Source: Tetracentron sinense (taxonomy: Eukaryota > Streptophyta > Magnoliopsida > Trochodendrales > Trochodendraceae). Taken from it: a stretch of 64,000 nucleotides of DNA. The position numbers and the translations under genes were made by a program. Positions 46,158-57,584 of this stretch are shown here, one piece after another. The stretch covers positions 1 through 64,000 of the forward strand of contig JABCRI010000154.1 in the NCBI GenBank assembly GCA_015143295.1, written 5' to 3'. Each line of letters opens with the position of its first letter. Within the stretch, counting starts at the first letter, position 1. The notes under the pieces are model-generated. The model saw nothing but the letters and a program-made list of their open reading frames with translations. It had not been told where the DNA came from and ran no database searches.

Positions 46158-46161
46158 CTTC

Positions 46162-48494
46162 TGTCACGCCCCAAAATACCCCCTAGGAGTTAAGGGATAC
46201 TTTAGAGGTGACTACGTGTACCTGTCAAACCATCCTGTAATGCAAGAGGCTAAACATAATATAATTCAATGAAAATCAGAGCGCGGAAACTAAACATAAG
46301 TGCGGAAGCATAAGCCAACTTTTCTTTTCTTCTATAACTCCAAGTAGTATTCCAAGTTAACATATACCAAATACAATCAAAGTAAAGGTGGACATGCCCA
46401 CCTATCAAAATACAAAAGTAACTCTCTAATCCTCTCCTCTCAACAGTAGTCGAGGTATGGCCACACATCCAAGTCCCCATCCTCCTGAGACTGCCATGGG
46501 ATAGGTGGCTCCCTCTCCTCTACATACTCCTCCTCGACCCAAGGCTCGGGGTCGAGAACATCCACAGTACCTGCCGACATAAAAGTACGGCTGAGCATGG
46601 AATACTCAGCGAGTACAAACTACTAGCTAACCATAACAATAGCGAAAGCATAACAACAGTGAGCAATACAAGATATTAATTTAAAGCAATAGCGAAAGCA
46701 TAAGATACATAGCCATATCTTGACATGCGTGTATGAATGCAAAAACCTCGGTAAAACTCATGTCTCGGAAACCCTTTTCGTATCTCGGTCAAATCATGTA
46801 TGTGTATCGTGTCTTGTCTTGTATTTCATGTCTTGATTTGTTCTTGACTTGTATACTTGTGAGCCAGAGGCTAGCACCCTTCCTTGGGCTACCAACCTCC
46901 TTGTCATGTTCTTATTCCATTTCTCTTGTGAGCCAGAGGCTAGCACCCTTCCTTGGGCTACCAACCTCCTTGTCATGTTCTTGTTCCGTTTCTCTTGTGA
47001 GCCAGAGGCTAGCACCCTTCCTTGGGCTACCAACCTCCTTGTCATGTTCTCTCTTGCATTTCACTTGTGAGCCAGAGGCTAGCACCCTTCCTTGGGCTAC
47101 CAACCTCCTTGTCATGTTCTTGATTCATTTCATATACAAATACAATCTTGGAAAAACCCGGTTTCATGCATGCATGCGTGCTTGTGTGCTTGTCAATAGT
47201 GGTAATCATGATGACATACTTGAACGGGCGGATCACATGACTATGGCATTTCAATCCTTAACATAGTGGTATGAAAATTTAGGCAACATATAGCACATTT
47301 GAGCAATTTATCATTTCTAAGAACAATTACACAATTTCTATTTCCATTTTCTTCATTAAGTCCATTTATCCCTTGTTTAGTCATTTTATCAAACACATAG
47401 CATGCAAGGTTCCTTAATGGTTCATCTTCTTCTTTTTAGTGCCTACTTTCCATCCAAAAATCAAGGTATGTTCATTATTGGTAAAGTACCCATCCACCAT
47501 TTCCATCACACCCATCACCCAACATACACCTCGGCATCCAATCGCCACATCAACCCCCACACACATCCATACCTTTTTCTTATCTTATTTAGGTTCATTG
47601 GAGATGATACATTTTATATGGGAGGCAAACATAATAGCATAAATCACATTTCATAAGGAAAAACCTAGATTTATTGCTAGGGTAAGTTAGTAGGGTGTAC
47701 TAACCTTGAATCAAGGCTTGATCCTTAGTAGAAACCTTGATTGAAGCTCCAACTTGCAAGAAGAAAGATCCTTGCTTGAAGAAGGCTTAGTGTGGGGAAA
47801 ACAACCTTGAAGTTGCCGTAGAAAACGCTGCCCTACCTTGGAGAAGGAGTCCCACACGAACTTGAGGTTGGATTTTCGAAATCCAAGCTTTTAGGGATGC
47901 TCTTGGGGTGCTTAAACCATTGATCTTACTCTCAAATGGAAAGGGGGTTTTGGAACCCTAGTTTCTTCTCCCTCTCTCTCAAATATCCCTAAGTGTTGTA
48001 AGTGAGGCCTCAAAGGGTCGAGCAAACCCTTATGGGTAAGGGTTTAACACCCAAAAGACGAAAACGCCCTTACTGAAATTTCTGCAAAAACGCGAAGACC
48101 GAGCGATCGGTGGTTATGACCGATCGATCGGTTGCCTACCGAGCGATCGGTGTTTATGACCGATCGACCGGTCAAAAACTCACTCTCTGGAAAATTTCCC
48201 CATACAAAATTTCTGACCGCGCGATAGCTACCGATCGATCGGTTATGGACCGATCGATCTCTGATTGAACCGAGCGATCGGTTCTCTATATGTCTGGACT
48301 GTTTTGACCATATCTTTTGACTCTCTCGTCGGATTTCGACGATTCAACTTGCGTTGGGTTCGTCTTTCGAAAACGCACATTTCTGACGTTTCAGAATTTC
48401 CGATTTCTCCCTTATTTATTAATTTGACTATAAAAACGGCCAATTAGCTACGAAGGTGGTATTCATTAAAGATGAAAAAGTCTGGGGTGCTACA
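46162..48494 (-). repeat. R3 LTR-B (middle, crossover hybrid)
   Basis: 2333 bp. The left half matches LTR-C (four repeats and the same bases near 46782 and 46914), whereas the right half matches LTR-A at the site near 48400 where LTR-C differs. This is the pattern expected for the junction of an unequal LTR crossover. Palindromes 48098-48282; short frame 46440-46580. Confidence 0.93.
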
Positions 48495-48604
48495 TTCTCC
48501 CCCCCTTACAAAAATTTCGTCCTCGAAATTTGGACAATGCGTGCTTTACAATTTAAACAACTTAGCATAACAATTTGAAACAAAATTACAAGTCATACAT
48601 AAAA

Positions 48605-51600
48605 TCATTCAAACAATTCGGGGTGCTTCGCCTTGACTTCGGCCTCACGTTCCCATGTAGCCTCTTCTCGAGCGTGATGTTGCCATTGCACGAGAACTAG
48701 CGGAATAGTCTTGTTGCGAAGTACTTGGTCTCTTCGATCCAAAATATGAACCGGCTTCTCAACCAAAGTGAGATCCTCTCGAATCTCAACCGGATCAAGC
48801 TCGATGACGTGAGAAGGATCCGGGATGTACTTCCGAAGCTGGGAGATATGAAACACGTTGTGGACCGCCGCCATGTGAGCGGGCAAAGCAACACGGTAAG
48901 CCACCTCGCCAACTCGAGTAATGATCTCGAACGGACCCACATATCTCGGGCTAAGCTTGCCTCTCTTCCCGAATCGCATAACACCTTTGGTCGGTGAAAT
49001 CCTTACAAACACAAAATCACCGACTCGGAATTCAAGATCCCTCCTTCGGTTGTCGGCATAGCTTTTCTGTCTGTCTTGTGCGGTCTTCAACCTCTCCCGG
49101 ATAAGCTTGACCCTATCCGCGGTTTGTTCAATTAACTCGGGGCCCAAAATCTTTCTTTCTCCCACTTCATCCCAATACAACGGGGATCTACAACTTCTTC
49201 CGTACAAAGCCTTGAAAGGCGCCATTTGTATGCTTTCTTGATAACTATTGTTGTAAGTGAATTCCACCAAAGGTATGTGATCTTCCCAACTTCCCTTGAA
49301 GTCTAGCATACATGCTCGGAGCATATCTTCAATAACCTGATTCACCCTCTCGGTTTGCCCGTCGGTCTGTGGGTGGAAAGCTGTACTAAAGTCTAATCGG
49401 GAGCCCATTGCACCTTGAAAACTTTTCCAAAACCTGGATGTGAATCTTGGGTCTCTATCCGACACAATACTCACTGGCACCCCGTGTAATCGGACTATTT
49501 CCTTGATGTACAGCTCCGCTAACTGATTGGAGTTGAATGTAGTCCGGTACGGTAAGAAATGAGCGGACTTCGTGAGTCTATCAACAACTACCCATATAGC
49601 ATCGGTCTTCCTAACCGTCTTCGGCAATCCCACGATAAAGTCCATAGAGATATGTTCCCATTTCCACTCGGGAATAGGGAGGGACTGCAAAAGTCCAGCC
49701 GGTCTCCTATGTTCGGCTTTGACTTGTTGGCACACCAAGCATTTAGACACATACTCCGCTATTTCTCGCTTCATGTTCCGCCACCAGAAATGCTTCTTCA
49801 AGTCCCTATACATTTTGGTACCCCCGGGGTGAACGGTGTACTTGGACCGGTGAGCCTCGTACAAGATTTCTCGCTTAAGCTTCTCATCGGCTGGGACACA
49901 TACTCTTCCCTTGAAAGTGATAATTCCATCTTCCCTCACCGTAAAGTCCTTACTGCCACTTTTAACTGACTTGTCTCGGCAAGAAAGTAGTTCGGCATCC
50001 ATTTCCTGCAACTCCTGGATCATGCTCAACATAAATGGCCTAACTGTGATGTTAGCCATTACCGGCCCATAGGTAGGGAGACTAAAACTGATGTCGAGGT
50101 TGGATGCATCCTCCAGCAATCTCCACTCCTTCAGCATCATATGCGCCAAAAGTCCAGTAGGCTTCCGGCTAAGAGCATCGGCTACTACATTTGCCTTGCC
50201 CGGGTGGTATTGAATGGAGCACTCATAGTCCTTCAAAAATTCTACCCATCTTCTTTGCCTCAGGTTCAACTCTTTCTGGGAAAACAAATACTTAAGGCTT
50301 TTATGATCTGTGAATACCTCAAATTGTTCCCCATAAAGATAATGTCGCCAAATCTTCAATGCAAACACAACTGCGGCGAGTTCTAAGTCGTGAGTGGGGT
50401 AATTCTTTTCATGCTCCTTCAATTGTCTTGATGCGTAGGCAATGACTTTCTTATGCTGCATAAGGACACACCCAAGTCCGATATGCGAAGCATCGCTATA
50501 TACCTCATAACCACCATGTCCGGATGGCACAGTAAGGACAGGGGCTGTGGTGAGGCGTTTCTTCAACTCTTGGAAACTTACTTCACATCGGTCACTCCAA
50601 CTGAACTTTGCATTTTTCCTTGTCAAGTAGGTGAGAGGTGCAGCCAGACTGGAGAATCCCTCCACAAATCTCCGGTAGTAGCCTGCCAATTCGAGGAAAC
50701 TACGTATCTCCGTGACGCTCTTGGGCCTCTCCCAACTCATGACTGCCTCAACCTTGGCTGGATCTACAAGAAATGCCCTCGACCGACACCACGTGTCCAA
50801 GAAATGCGACCTTCTCTAACCAGAACTCGCACTTACTCAATTTGGCATATAGCCTATGCTCTCTCAACATCTCCAGAGCAAGGCGGAGGTCTCGCGCGTG
50901 ATCTTCCCGTGTCTGGGAATACACCAAAATGTCATCAATGAATACAATCAAGCATCGATCCAAGTAAGATCGGAACACCCGGTTCATCAAATCCATGAAT
51001 GCCGCCGGTGCATTTGTCAACCCAAAAGGCATGACAAGGAACTCGTAATGCCCATACCGAGTCCTGAAAGCCGTCTTCTGAACATCTTCCGCCTTGATCC
51101 TCAATTGGTGATACCCCGATCTAAGATCAATTTTGGAGAAGAATCTCGCTCCCTTCAGTTGGTCAAACAAGTCGTCTATCCTTGGCAAGGGATAACGATT
51201 CTTGATAGTTACCTTGTTCAACTGACGGTAGTCTATAGACATCCTCATAGACCCGTCCTTCTTCTTCACAAAGAGAACCGGAGCTCCCCACGGTAAGACA
51301 CTTGGTTGGATGAAACCAAGTTGTTGTAACTCCTCAATCTGCTTCTTTAATTCTTCAAGCTCTATAGGGGCCATTCTATATGGTGCCCTTGAAATCGGAG
51401 CGGTACCCGGAGCAAGCTCTATAGCGAATTCAATCTCTCTATCAGGAGGTAATCCGGGAAGTTCTTCCGGGAACACATCTAAGAACTCACTCACAACTGG
51501 AATAGCCGATGAGTTTTGAGCTTCTGGGTGTGCTATACTCAAGGCTGCGAGGCGAGCAATGTCCCTCTCTCTTAATCCTCGGAAGTGAAAAGGCTTACCC

Positions 51601-51937
51601 CCTTCCGGCTTGAAATTCACCATCTTTTCAAAACACGCAACATGCCCGTGATGGCTTGCCAACCAATCCATACCAAGAATGACGTCAAAGTCTAAATCTT
51701 GGAAATCCAGGACGATAAGATCGGCTAACAGTTCATTCTCCCCCACTTAAACCACACTATCCCTGAATATCTTGTCCGTATCAACTGACTTGCCGAGTGG
51801 AGTTGCAATGGTCAACTCCCGCTCCAACGGAGTAGCCTCAGTCGAAAAGCTCTTTGCAAAACTTGGGGAGACAAAAGAGTGAGTAGATCCTGTGTCTATC
51901 AACACTCGAGCGAGACACTCGTTTACTAATAAAGCGC
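48605..51937 (-). pseudogene. pol: R3 pol, second internal region
   Basis: Same open pieces as the first copy (51746-50748 and 50800-48605), with the same TAA (51749-51747) and the same extra base in RT near 50768. It lacks the private one-base deletion of the first copy, so the frame just after the intron is intact here (CGTTTACT on the plus strand near 51920). Confidence 0.95.
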
Positions 51938-52071
51938 CTGTGCGATTAAGTAACTAATATCAGTAGATTTCAAATAGTAACAAGCATCATACATAGGTAA
52001 CCCTTAGTATAAATAACCGCATAACAAACCATAGAAATTTTATACAACTTAAACTCAAAATTCTCGCGTAC
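51938..52071 (-). other. Predicted gag-pol intron, R3 second copy
   Basis: Same 134-nt GT-AG intron as at 44464-44597, with the gag stop inside. Confidence 0.7.
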
Positions 52072-53308
52072 CTTGCACGACATCGTCGGATGCACGTGCG
52101 TCTCTCTCCGATAGAGCAAAAACTCGACCCTGAGTGGCTGGGCGAGGAGGCCGGGTAGACTGTGAGGCCCTCGAAGCCTGAGAAGAGCTAGGCTGAGATG
52201 TCTGCCTAATCGGGGGCCTGCTCCCCGAAGACTGAGCTGGCAATAGACGTCGGGGACAATCCCGAATCATGTGGCCCTGGTCGCCACAATGAAAACAGCC
52301 TCCTGTAGCCTTCTGACATTCCCCTGCTGGATGCCTCCTTCCACAAAGGGTGCAGACATCATGTGAATAAGTGGGAGGAGTATAACCCGTAGCCTGAGTC
52401 ACTGCGGGGCGAGGAGCATACGAGGTAGCCGGGCGAAAGGCCGGTGGAGCCAAAGGGCGGAGAGCCTGTGGTGCCGAGTACATCCTCTGTGACTGAGCCG
52501 GCCCTGCGAACTGATAAGACATAGTCCTAGCTCTCTTCTCCCCTGAACTACTAGACTGTCCCTTCTCTATTCCTCTTCTCTTAAAGAACTCTTCGGAATT
52601 TGACTCGGCCAACAATGCCTTGTCCACAACTTCTGAATATGTCTCATGTCGGAACATTGAGACACGATCCTTGAGGTAGGCCTTTAACCCCCTCTCGAAT
52701 TTCCGGGCCTTCATAGCCTCGGTAGCTATCATGTGTGGAGCAAATCGAGATAGCTCTGAGAACTTGGCTTCGTAAGCCGCTACAGACATATTACCTTGCT
52801 CCAAGGTAATAAATTCAATTTCTTTCTTTTCTTTCATCCCAACCGGAAAGTATTTCTTGTAGAAAACATCCAAGAATTCTCCCCATGTCCATTCTTGGCC
52901 TTGTCGGGTCAACTCTCGGGTCCGAAGTGCAGACTTCCACCAATGGTCGGCCTCGCCTTCAAGCATAAAGGCAGCCCATGTGACTCTCTCTACTTCCGTA
53001 GGTGCCAAAACCGAGAATATATTCTCAAGTTGCCGAATCCAACCCTCGGCAATAAGTGGATCAATGCTTCCACAAAAAGTTGGAGGCCTCATCCTCCGGA
53101 AAGCTTCTATCCCGGCTTGGGCTCGGTTAGGAGGAGCCGGTATAAGTGCCGCATTAGGCGGGGTGGCCGGTTGCCTTGCCGCCAACATAGCCAAAGTCTC
53201 GGCTATGGATGCGAATGCTTGGGCAAAGTCGGGCTGATCATCACCCGATGGAGCATCACCTCCATTACCCCTCGTGTTGTACCCGCGACCCCGGGTATTG
53301 CGTCTCAT
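52055..53308 (-). CDS. gag: R3 Gag, second copy, intact
   Basis: 417 codons from ATG at 53308; the protein is the same as the first copy throughout, with capsid region and CCHC knuckle. An intact Gag beside a broken Pol would make this copy at best a Gag donor. The frame stops within the predicted intron at 52055-52057. Confidence 0.93.
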   Translation of the reverse strand: MRRNTRGRGYNTRGNGGDAPSGDDQPDFAQAFASIAETLAMLAARQPATPPNAALIPAPPNRAQAGIEAFRRMRPPTFCGSIDPLIAEGWIRQLENIFSVLAPTEVERVTWAAFMLEGEADHWWKSALRTRELTRQGQEWTWGEFLDVFYKKYFPVGMKEKKEIEFITLEQGNMSVAAYEAKFSELSRFAPHMIATEAMKARKFERGLKAYLKDRVSMFRHETYSEVVDKALLAESNSEEFFKRRGIEKGQSSSSGEKRARTMSYQFAGPAQSQRMYSAPQALRPLAPPAFRPATSYAPRPAVTQATGYTPPTYSHDVCTLCGRRHPAGECQKATGGCFHCGDQGHMIRDCPRRLLPAQSSGSRPPIRQTSQPSSSQASRASQSTRPPRPATQGRVFALSERDARASDDVVQGTREF

Positions 53309-53635
53309 GATTTCTCCTGAGAACGACAATACAACATGAGTCTAACTTGGATACGCATTTAATACAATTTCGCAATTCACTTAATACATATTCATCAAGC
53401 ACATTTAATAAGTACAACACAAATAATGTACACATGGTACATAACACAATAGCATAACATACAATCCGTGTTCCTAGCGTAGGACTCTATGTTCGGTTGA
53501 AGTTCAACCCATTTTGACTAAGACTAACTTGTTAGTCTATACTTGGAATACAACTCTCTAAGGTGATTCTAATACCTTGTTCAATCATCTAAGTGACCCT
53601 AGGGACTCTAATGCCTAGAGCTCTGATACCACTTC

Positions 53636-55968
53636 TGTCACGCCCCAAAATACCCCCTAGGAGTTAAGGGATACTTTAGAGGTGACTACGTGTACCTGTC
53701 AAACCATCCTGTAATGCAAGAGGCTAAACATAATATAATTCAATGAAAATCAGAGCGCGGAAACTAAACATAAGTGCGGAAGCATAAGCCAACTTTTCTT
53801 TTCTTCTATAACTCCAAGTAGTATTCCAAGTTAACATATACCAAATACAATCAAAGTAAAGGTGGACATGCCCACCTATCAAAATACAAAAGTAACTCTC
53901 TAATCCTCTCCTCTCAACAGTAGTCGAGGTATGGCCACACATCCAAGTCCCCATCCTCCTGAGACTGCCATGGGATAGGTGGCTCCCTCTCCTCTACATA
54001 CTCCTCCTCGACCCAAGGCTCGGGGTCGAGAACATCCACAGTACCTGCCGACATAAAAGTACGGCTGAGCATGGAATACTCAGCGAGTACAAACTACTAG
54101 CTAACCATAACAATAGCGAAAGCATAACAACAGTGAGCAATACAAGATATTAATTTAAAGCAATAGCGAAAGCATAAGATACATAGCCATATCTTGACAT
54201 GCGTGTATGAATGCAAAAACCTCGGTAAAACTCATGTCTCGGAAACCCTTTTCGTATCTCGGTCAAATCATGTATGTGTATCGTGTCTTGTCTTGTATTT
54301 CATGTCTTGATTTGTTCTTGACTTGTATACTTGTGAGCCAGAGGCTAGCACCCTTCCTTGGGCTACCAACCTCCTTGTCATGTTCTTATTCCATTTCTCT
54401 TGTGAGCCAGAGGCTAGCACCCTTCCTTGGGCTACCAACCTCCTTGTCATGTTCTTGTTCCGTTTCTCTTGTGAGCCAGAGGCTAGCACCCTTCCTTGGG
54501 CTACCAACCTCCTTGTCATGTTCTCTCTTGCATTTCACTTGTGAGCCAGAGGCTAGCACCCTTCCTTGGGCTACCAACCTCCTTGTCATGTTCTTGATTC
54601 ATTTCATATACAAATACAATCTTGGAAAAACCCGGTTTCATGCATGCATGCGTGCTTGTGTGCTTGTCAATAGTGGTAATCATGATGACATACTTGAACG
54701 GGCGGATCACATGACTATGGCATTTCAATCCTTAACATAGTGGTATGAAAATTTAGGCAACATATAGCACATTTGAGCAATTTATCATTTCTAAGAACAA
54801 TTACACAATTTCTATTTCCATTTTCTTCATTAAGTCCATTTATCCCTTGTTTAGTCATTTTATCAAACACATAGCATGCAAGGTTCCTTAATGGTTCATC
54901 TTCTTCTTTTTAGTGCCTACTTTCCATCCAAAAATCAAGGTATGTTCATTATTGGTAAAGTACCCATCCACCATTTCCATCACACCCATCACCCAACATA
55001 CACCTCGGCATCCAATCGCCACATCAACCCCCACACACATCCATACCTTTTTCTTATCTTATTTAGGTTCATTGGAGATGATACATTTTATATGGGAGGC
55101 AAACATAATAGCATAAATCACATTTCATAAGGAAAAACCTAGATTTATTGCTAGGGTAAGTTAGTAGGGTGTACTAACCTTGAATCAAGGCTTGATCCTT
55201 AGTAGAAACCTTGATTGAAGCTCCAACTTGCAAGAAGAAAGATCCTTGCTTGAAGAAGGCTTAGTGTGGGGAAAACAACCTTGAAGTTGCCGTAGAAAAC
55301 GCTGCCCTACCTTGGAGAAGGAGTCCCACACGAACTTGAGGTTGGATTTTCGAAATCCAAGCTTTTAGGGATGCTCTTGGGGTGCTTAAACCATTGATCT
55401 TACTCTCAAATGGAAAGGGGGTTTTGGAACCCTAGTTTCTTCTCCCTCTCTCTCAAATATCCCTAAGTGTTGTAAGTGAGGCCTCAAAGGGTCGAGCAAA
55501 CCCTTATGGGTAAGGGTTTAACACCCAAAAGACGAAAACGCCCTTACTGAAATTTCTGCAAAAACGCGAAGACCGAGCGATCGGTGGTTATGACCGATCG
55601 ATCGGTTGCCTACCGAGCGATCGGTGTTTATGACCGATCGACCGGTCAAAAACTCACTCTCTGGAAAATTTCCCCATACAAAATTTCTGACCGCGCGATA
55701 GCTACCGATCGATCGGTTATGGACCGATCGATCTCTGATTGAACCGAGCGATCGGTTCTCTATATGTCTGGACTGTTTTGACCATATCTTTTGACTCTCT
55801 CGTCGGATTTCGACGATTCAACTTGCGTTGGGTTCGTCTTTCGAAAACGCACATTTCTGACGTTTCAGAATTTCTGATTTCTCCCTTATTTATTAATTTG
55901 ACTATAAAAACGGCCAATTAGCTACGAAGGTGGTATTCATTAAAGATGAAAAAGTCTGGGGTGCTACA
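53636..55968 (-). repeat. R3 LTR-C (outer, 5' side)
   Basis: 2333 bp, four tandem repeats 54330-54588, palindromes 55572-55756, short frame 53914-54054, candidate leader intron 54045-55178 with donor AAG|GTTAGT. It carries a unique base change near 55873 (CTGATTT, CCGATTT in LTR-A and LTR-B). Confidence 0.94.
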
Positions 55969-55973
55969 CCAAG

Positions 55974-57584
55974 ACTCAGATTCCAACTCTTGAATTTTTC
56001 GATCATCTTCCATCGCTCTGCCCTCATATATGCTACAAATCCAACTGTCTTTCTACTCAGGGCATCAGCAACCACGTTACCCTTACCAAGATGATACTGG
56101 ATTACATAGTCATAATCCTTCAAGAATTCCATCCATCTACGCTGTCGCATATTGAGTTCCTTTTGGGAGAATAGATACTTTAAACTATTGTGATCACTAT
56201 AGATCACCAACTTCTCTCCATAAAGATAATGCCTCCAAACTTTTAGTGCGAAAACTATCGCAGCTAACTCCAGGTCATGCATGGGATAATTCTGTTCGTG
56301 AATCTTGAGTTGTCTTAAACCATAAGCAATGACCTGTTGTTTTGCATTAAGACACAACCGAGTCCCTTACTGGAAGCATCACAATACACCCCAAATCCTC
56401 CAAATCCTGAGGGAGTTGCCAATATTGAAGCGGTTGTTAATCTCTTCTTTAATTCTTGAAAGTTTTGCTCCCGAGATGCCGTCCATTCAAACTTCACATC
56501 TTTCTTAGTCAATTCCGTTAATGGAGCTGCTATCTTCGAGAAACCTTCTACAAATCTGTGGTAGTATCCAGCCAATCCCAGAAAACTTCAAACTTCAGTA
56601 ACAGTGGATGGCCTTGCCCAATCGGGTACCGCCTGAATCTTGGAGGGATCAACAGATATTCCATTTCTTGACACAATGTGCCCAAGAAAGGCTACCTCTT
56701 CCATCCAAAACTCACATTTGGAGAATTTAGCCTACAGCTAGTTATCTCTCAATGTTTGTAGCGTAATCCTCAAGTGCTCAGCGTGCTTCTCACGACTAGG
56801 TGAGTACACCAAGATATCATCAATAAATACCATAATAAACTGATCCAAGTACGGCCTAAAAAGATGATTCATCAACTCCATAAAGGCCACATGTCCATTT
56901 GTCAATCTAAAAGGCATCACCAAGAACTCGTAGTGACCAAACCGAGTTCGAAATGCTGTCTTCTGAATATCTTCTTCTTTGACCCTCAATTGGTGATAGC
57001 CGGGTCGTAAATCAATCTTTGAAAACTCTTGGGCGCCTTGCAACTGATCAAATAGATCATCGATCCTAGGGAGAGGATACTTATTCCTGATCGTCGCTTG
57101 ATTCAGCAGACGATAGTCTATACACCACAGACGCAGACTCTCATCTTTCTTTCAGACAAATAACACCGGTGCTCCCCATGGTGAAACACTAGGGTGGATC
57201 AAACCCTTATCTAATAGGTCTTGTAACTGAATCTTCAGTTCTTGCAACTCAGCCGGAGCCATCTAATACGGTGTTTTAGATATCGATTCTACACCCGGAG
57301 TAACATCGATTGTAAAATCGATTTCTCTAATCGGAGGGAGTCCTGGTAATTCATCAGGAAACACATCTCAAAACTCTCTGACCACTAGGGTATTCCCTAA
57401 AGTGTCATCTTCATCTTTATCGACCACCACTGTTGCTAAATACCCAGTACACCCCTTATCTAGAAGGTGACATGCTTTAATTGCTGATATTAGCTTGGGT
57501 GCTTGACCTTGGACAATCCCCTGCATTTCGAACTCTAGGATGTCCAGAATTCAAAATATCACTTTCTTAGCATTACAATCTACC
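55974..57584 (-). pseudogene. pol: R4 pol, RT-RNase H half
   Basis: Open pieces 57043-56738 (RT with FIDDILVYS), 56575-56315 and 56357-55974 (RNase H with [11 protein letters not shown] and connection domain). Upstream to 57584 the protease-RT linker is readable with stops. The gene continues at 38614 beyond R3: the connection domain stops at the R3 target site and resumes there. Confidence 0.88.

Larger units (their letters stand above)
38620..55968 (-). mobile_element. R3: tandem Ty3/gypsy array, LTR-int-LTR-int-LTR
   Basis: LTRs at 38620-41021, 46162-48494 and 53636-55968, with two internal regions (41022-46161 and 48495-53635). Flanks cctag (38615-38619) and ccaag (55969-55973) form a TSD with one mismatch and interrupt R4 pol. 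R3 is closest to R1. Both internal regions share the same stop and frameshift in pol, so the array arose by duplication of an already defective copy. Confidence 0.93.
34334..57584 (-). mobile_element. R4: Ty3/gypsy element, minus, split by R3 and R5
   Basis: Left (3') LTR is 34334-37080. Internal sequence is 37081-38619, continues after R3 at 55974, and reaches 57584 where R5 interrupts it. The remaining 5' part lies beyond the window. The possible left TSD is atcta (34329-34333); its partner is not visible. Pol is of the same broad type as in R1-R3 but clearly a different family. Confidence 0.88.
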
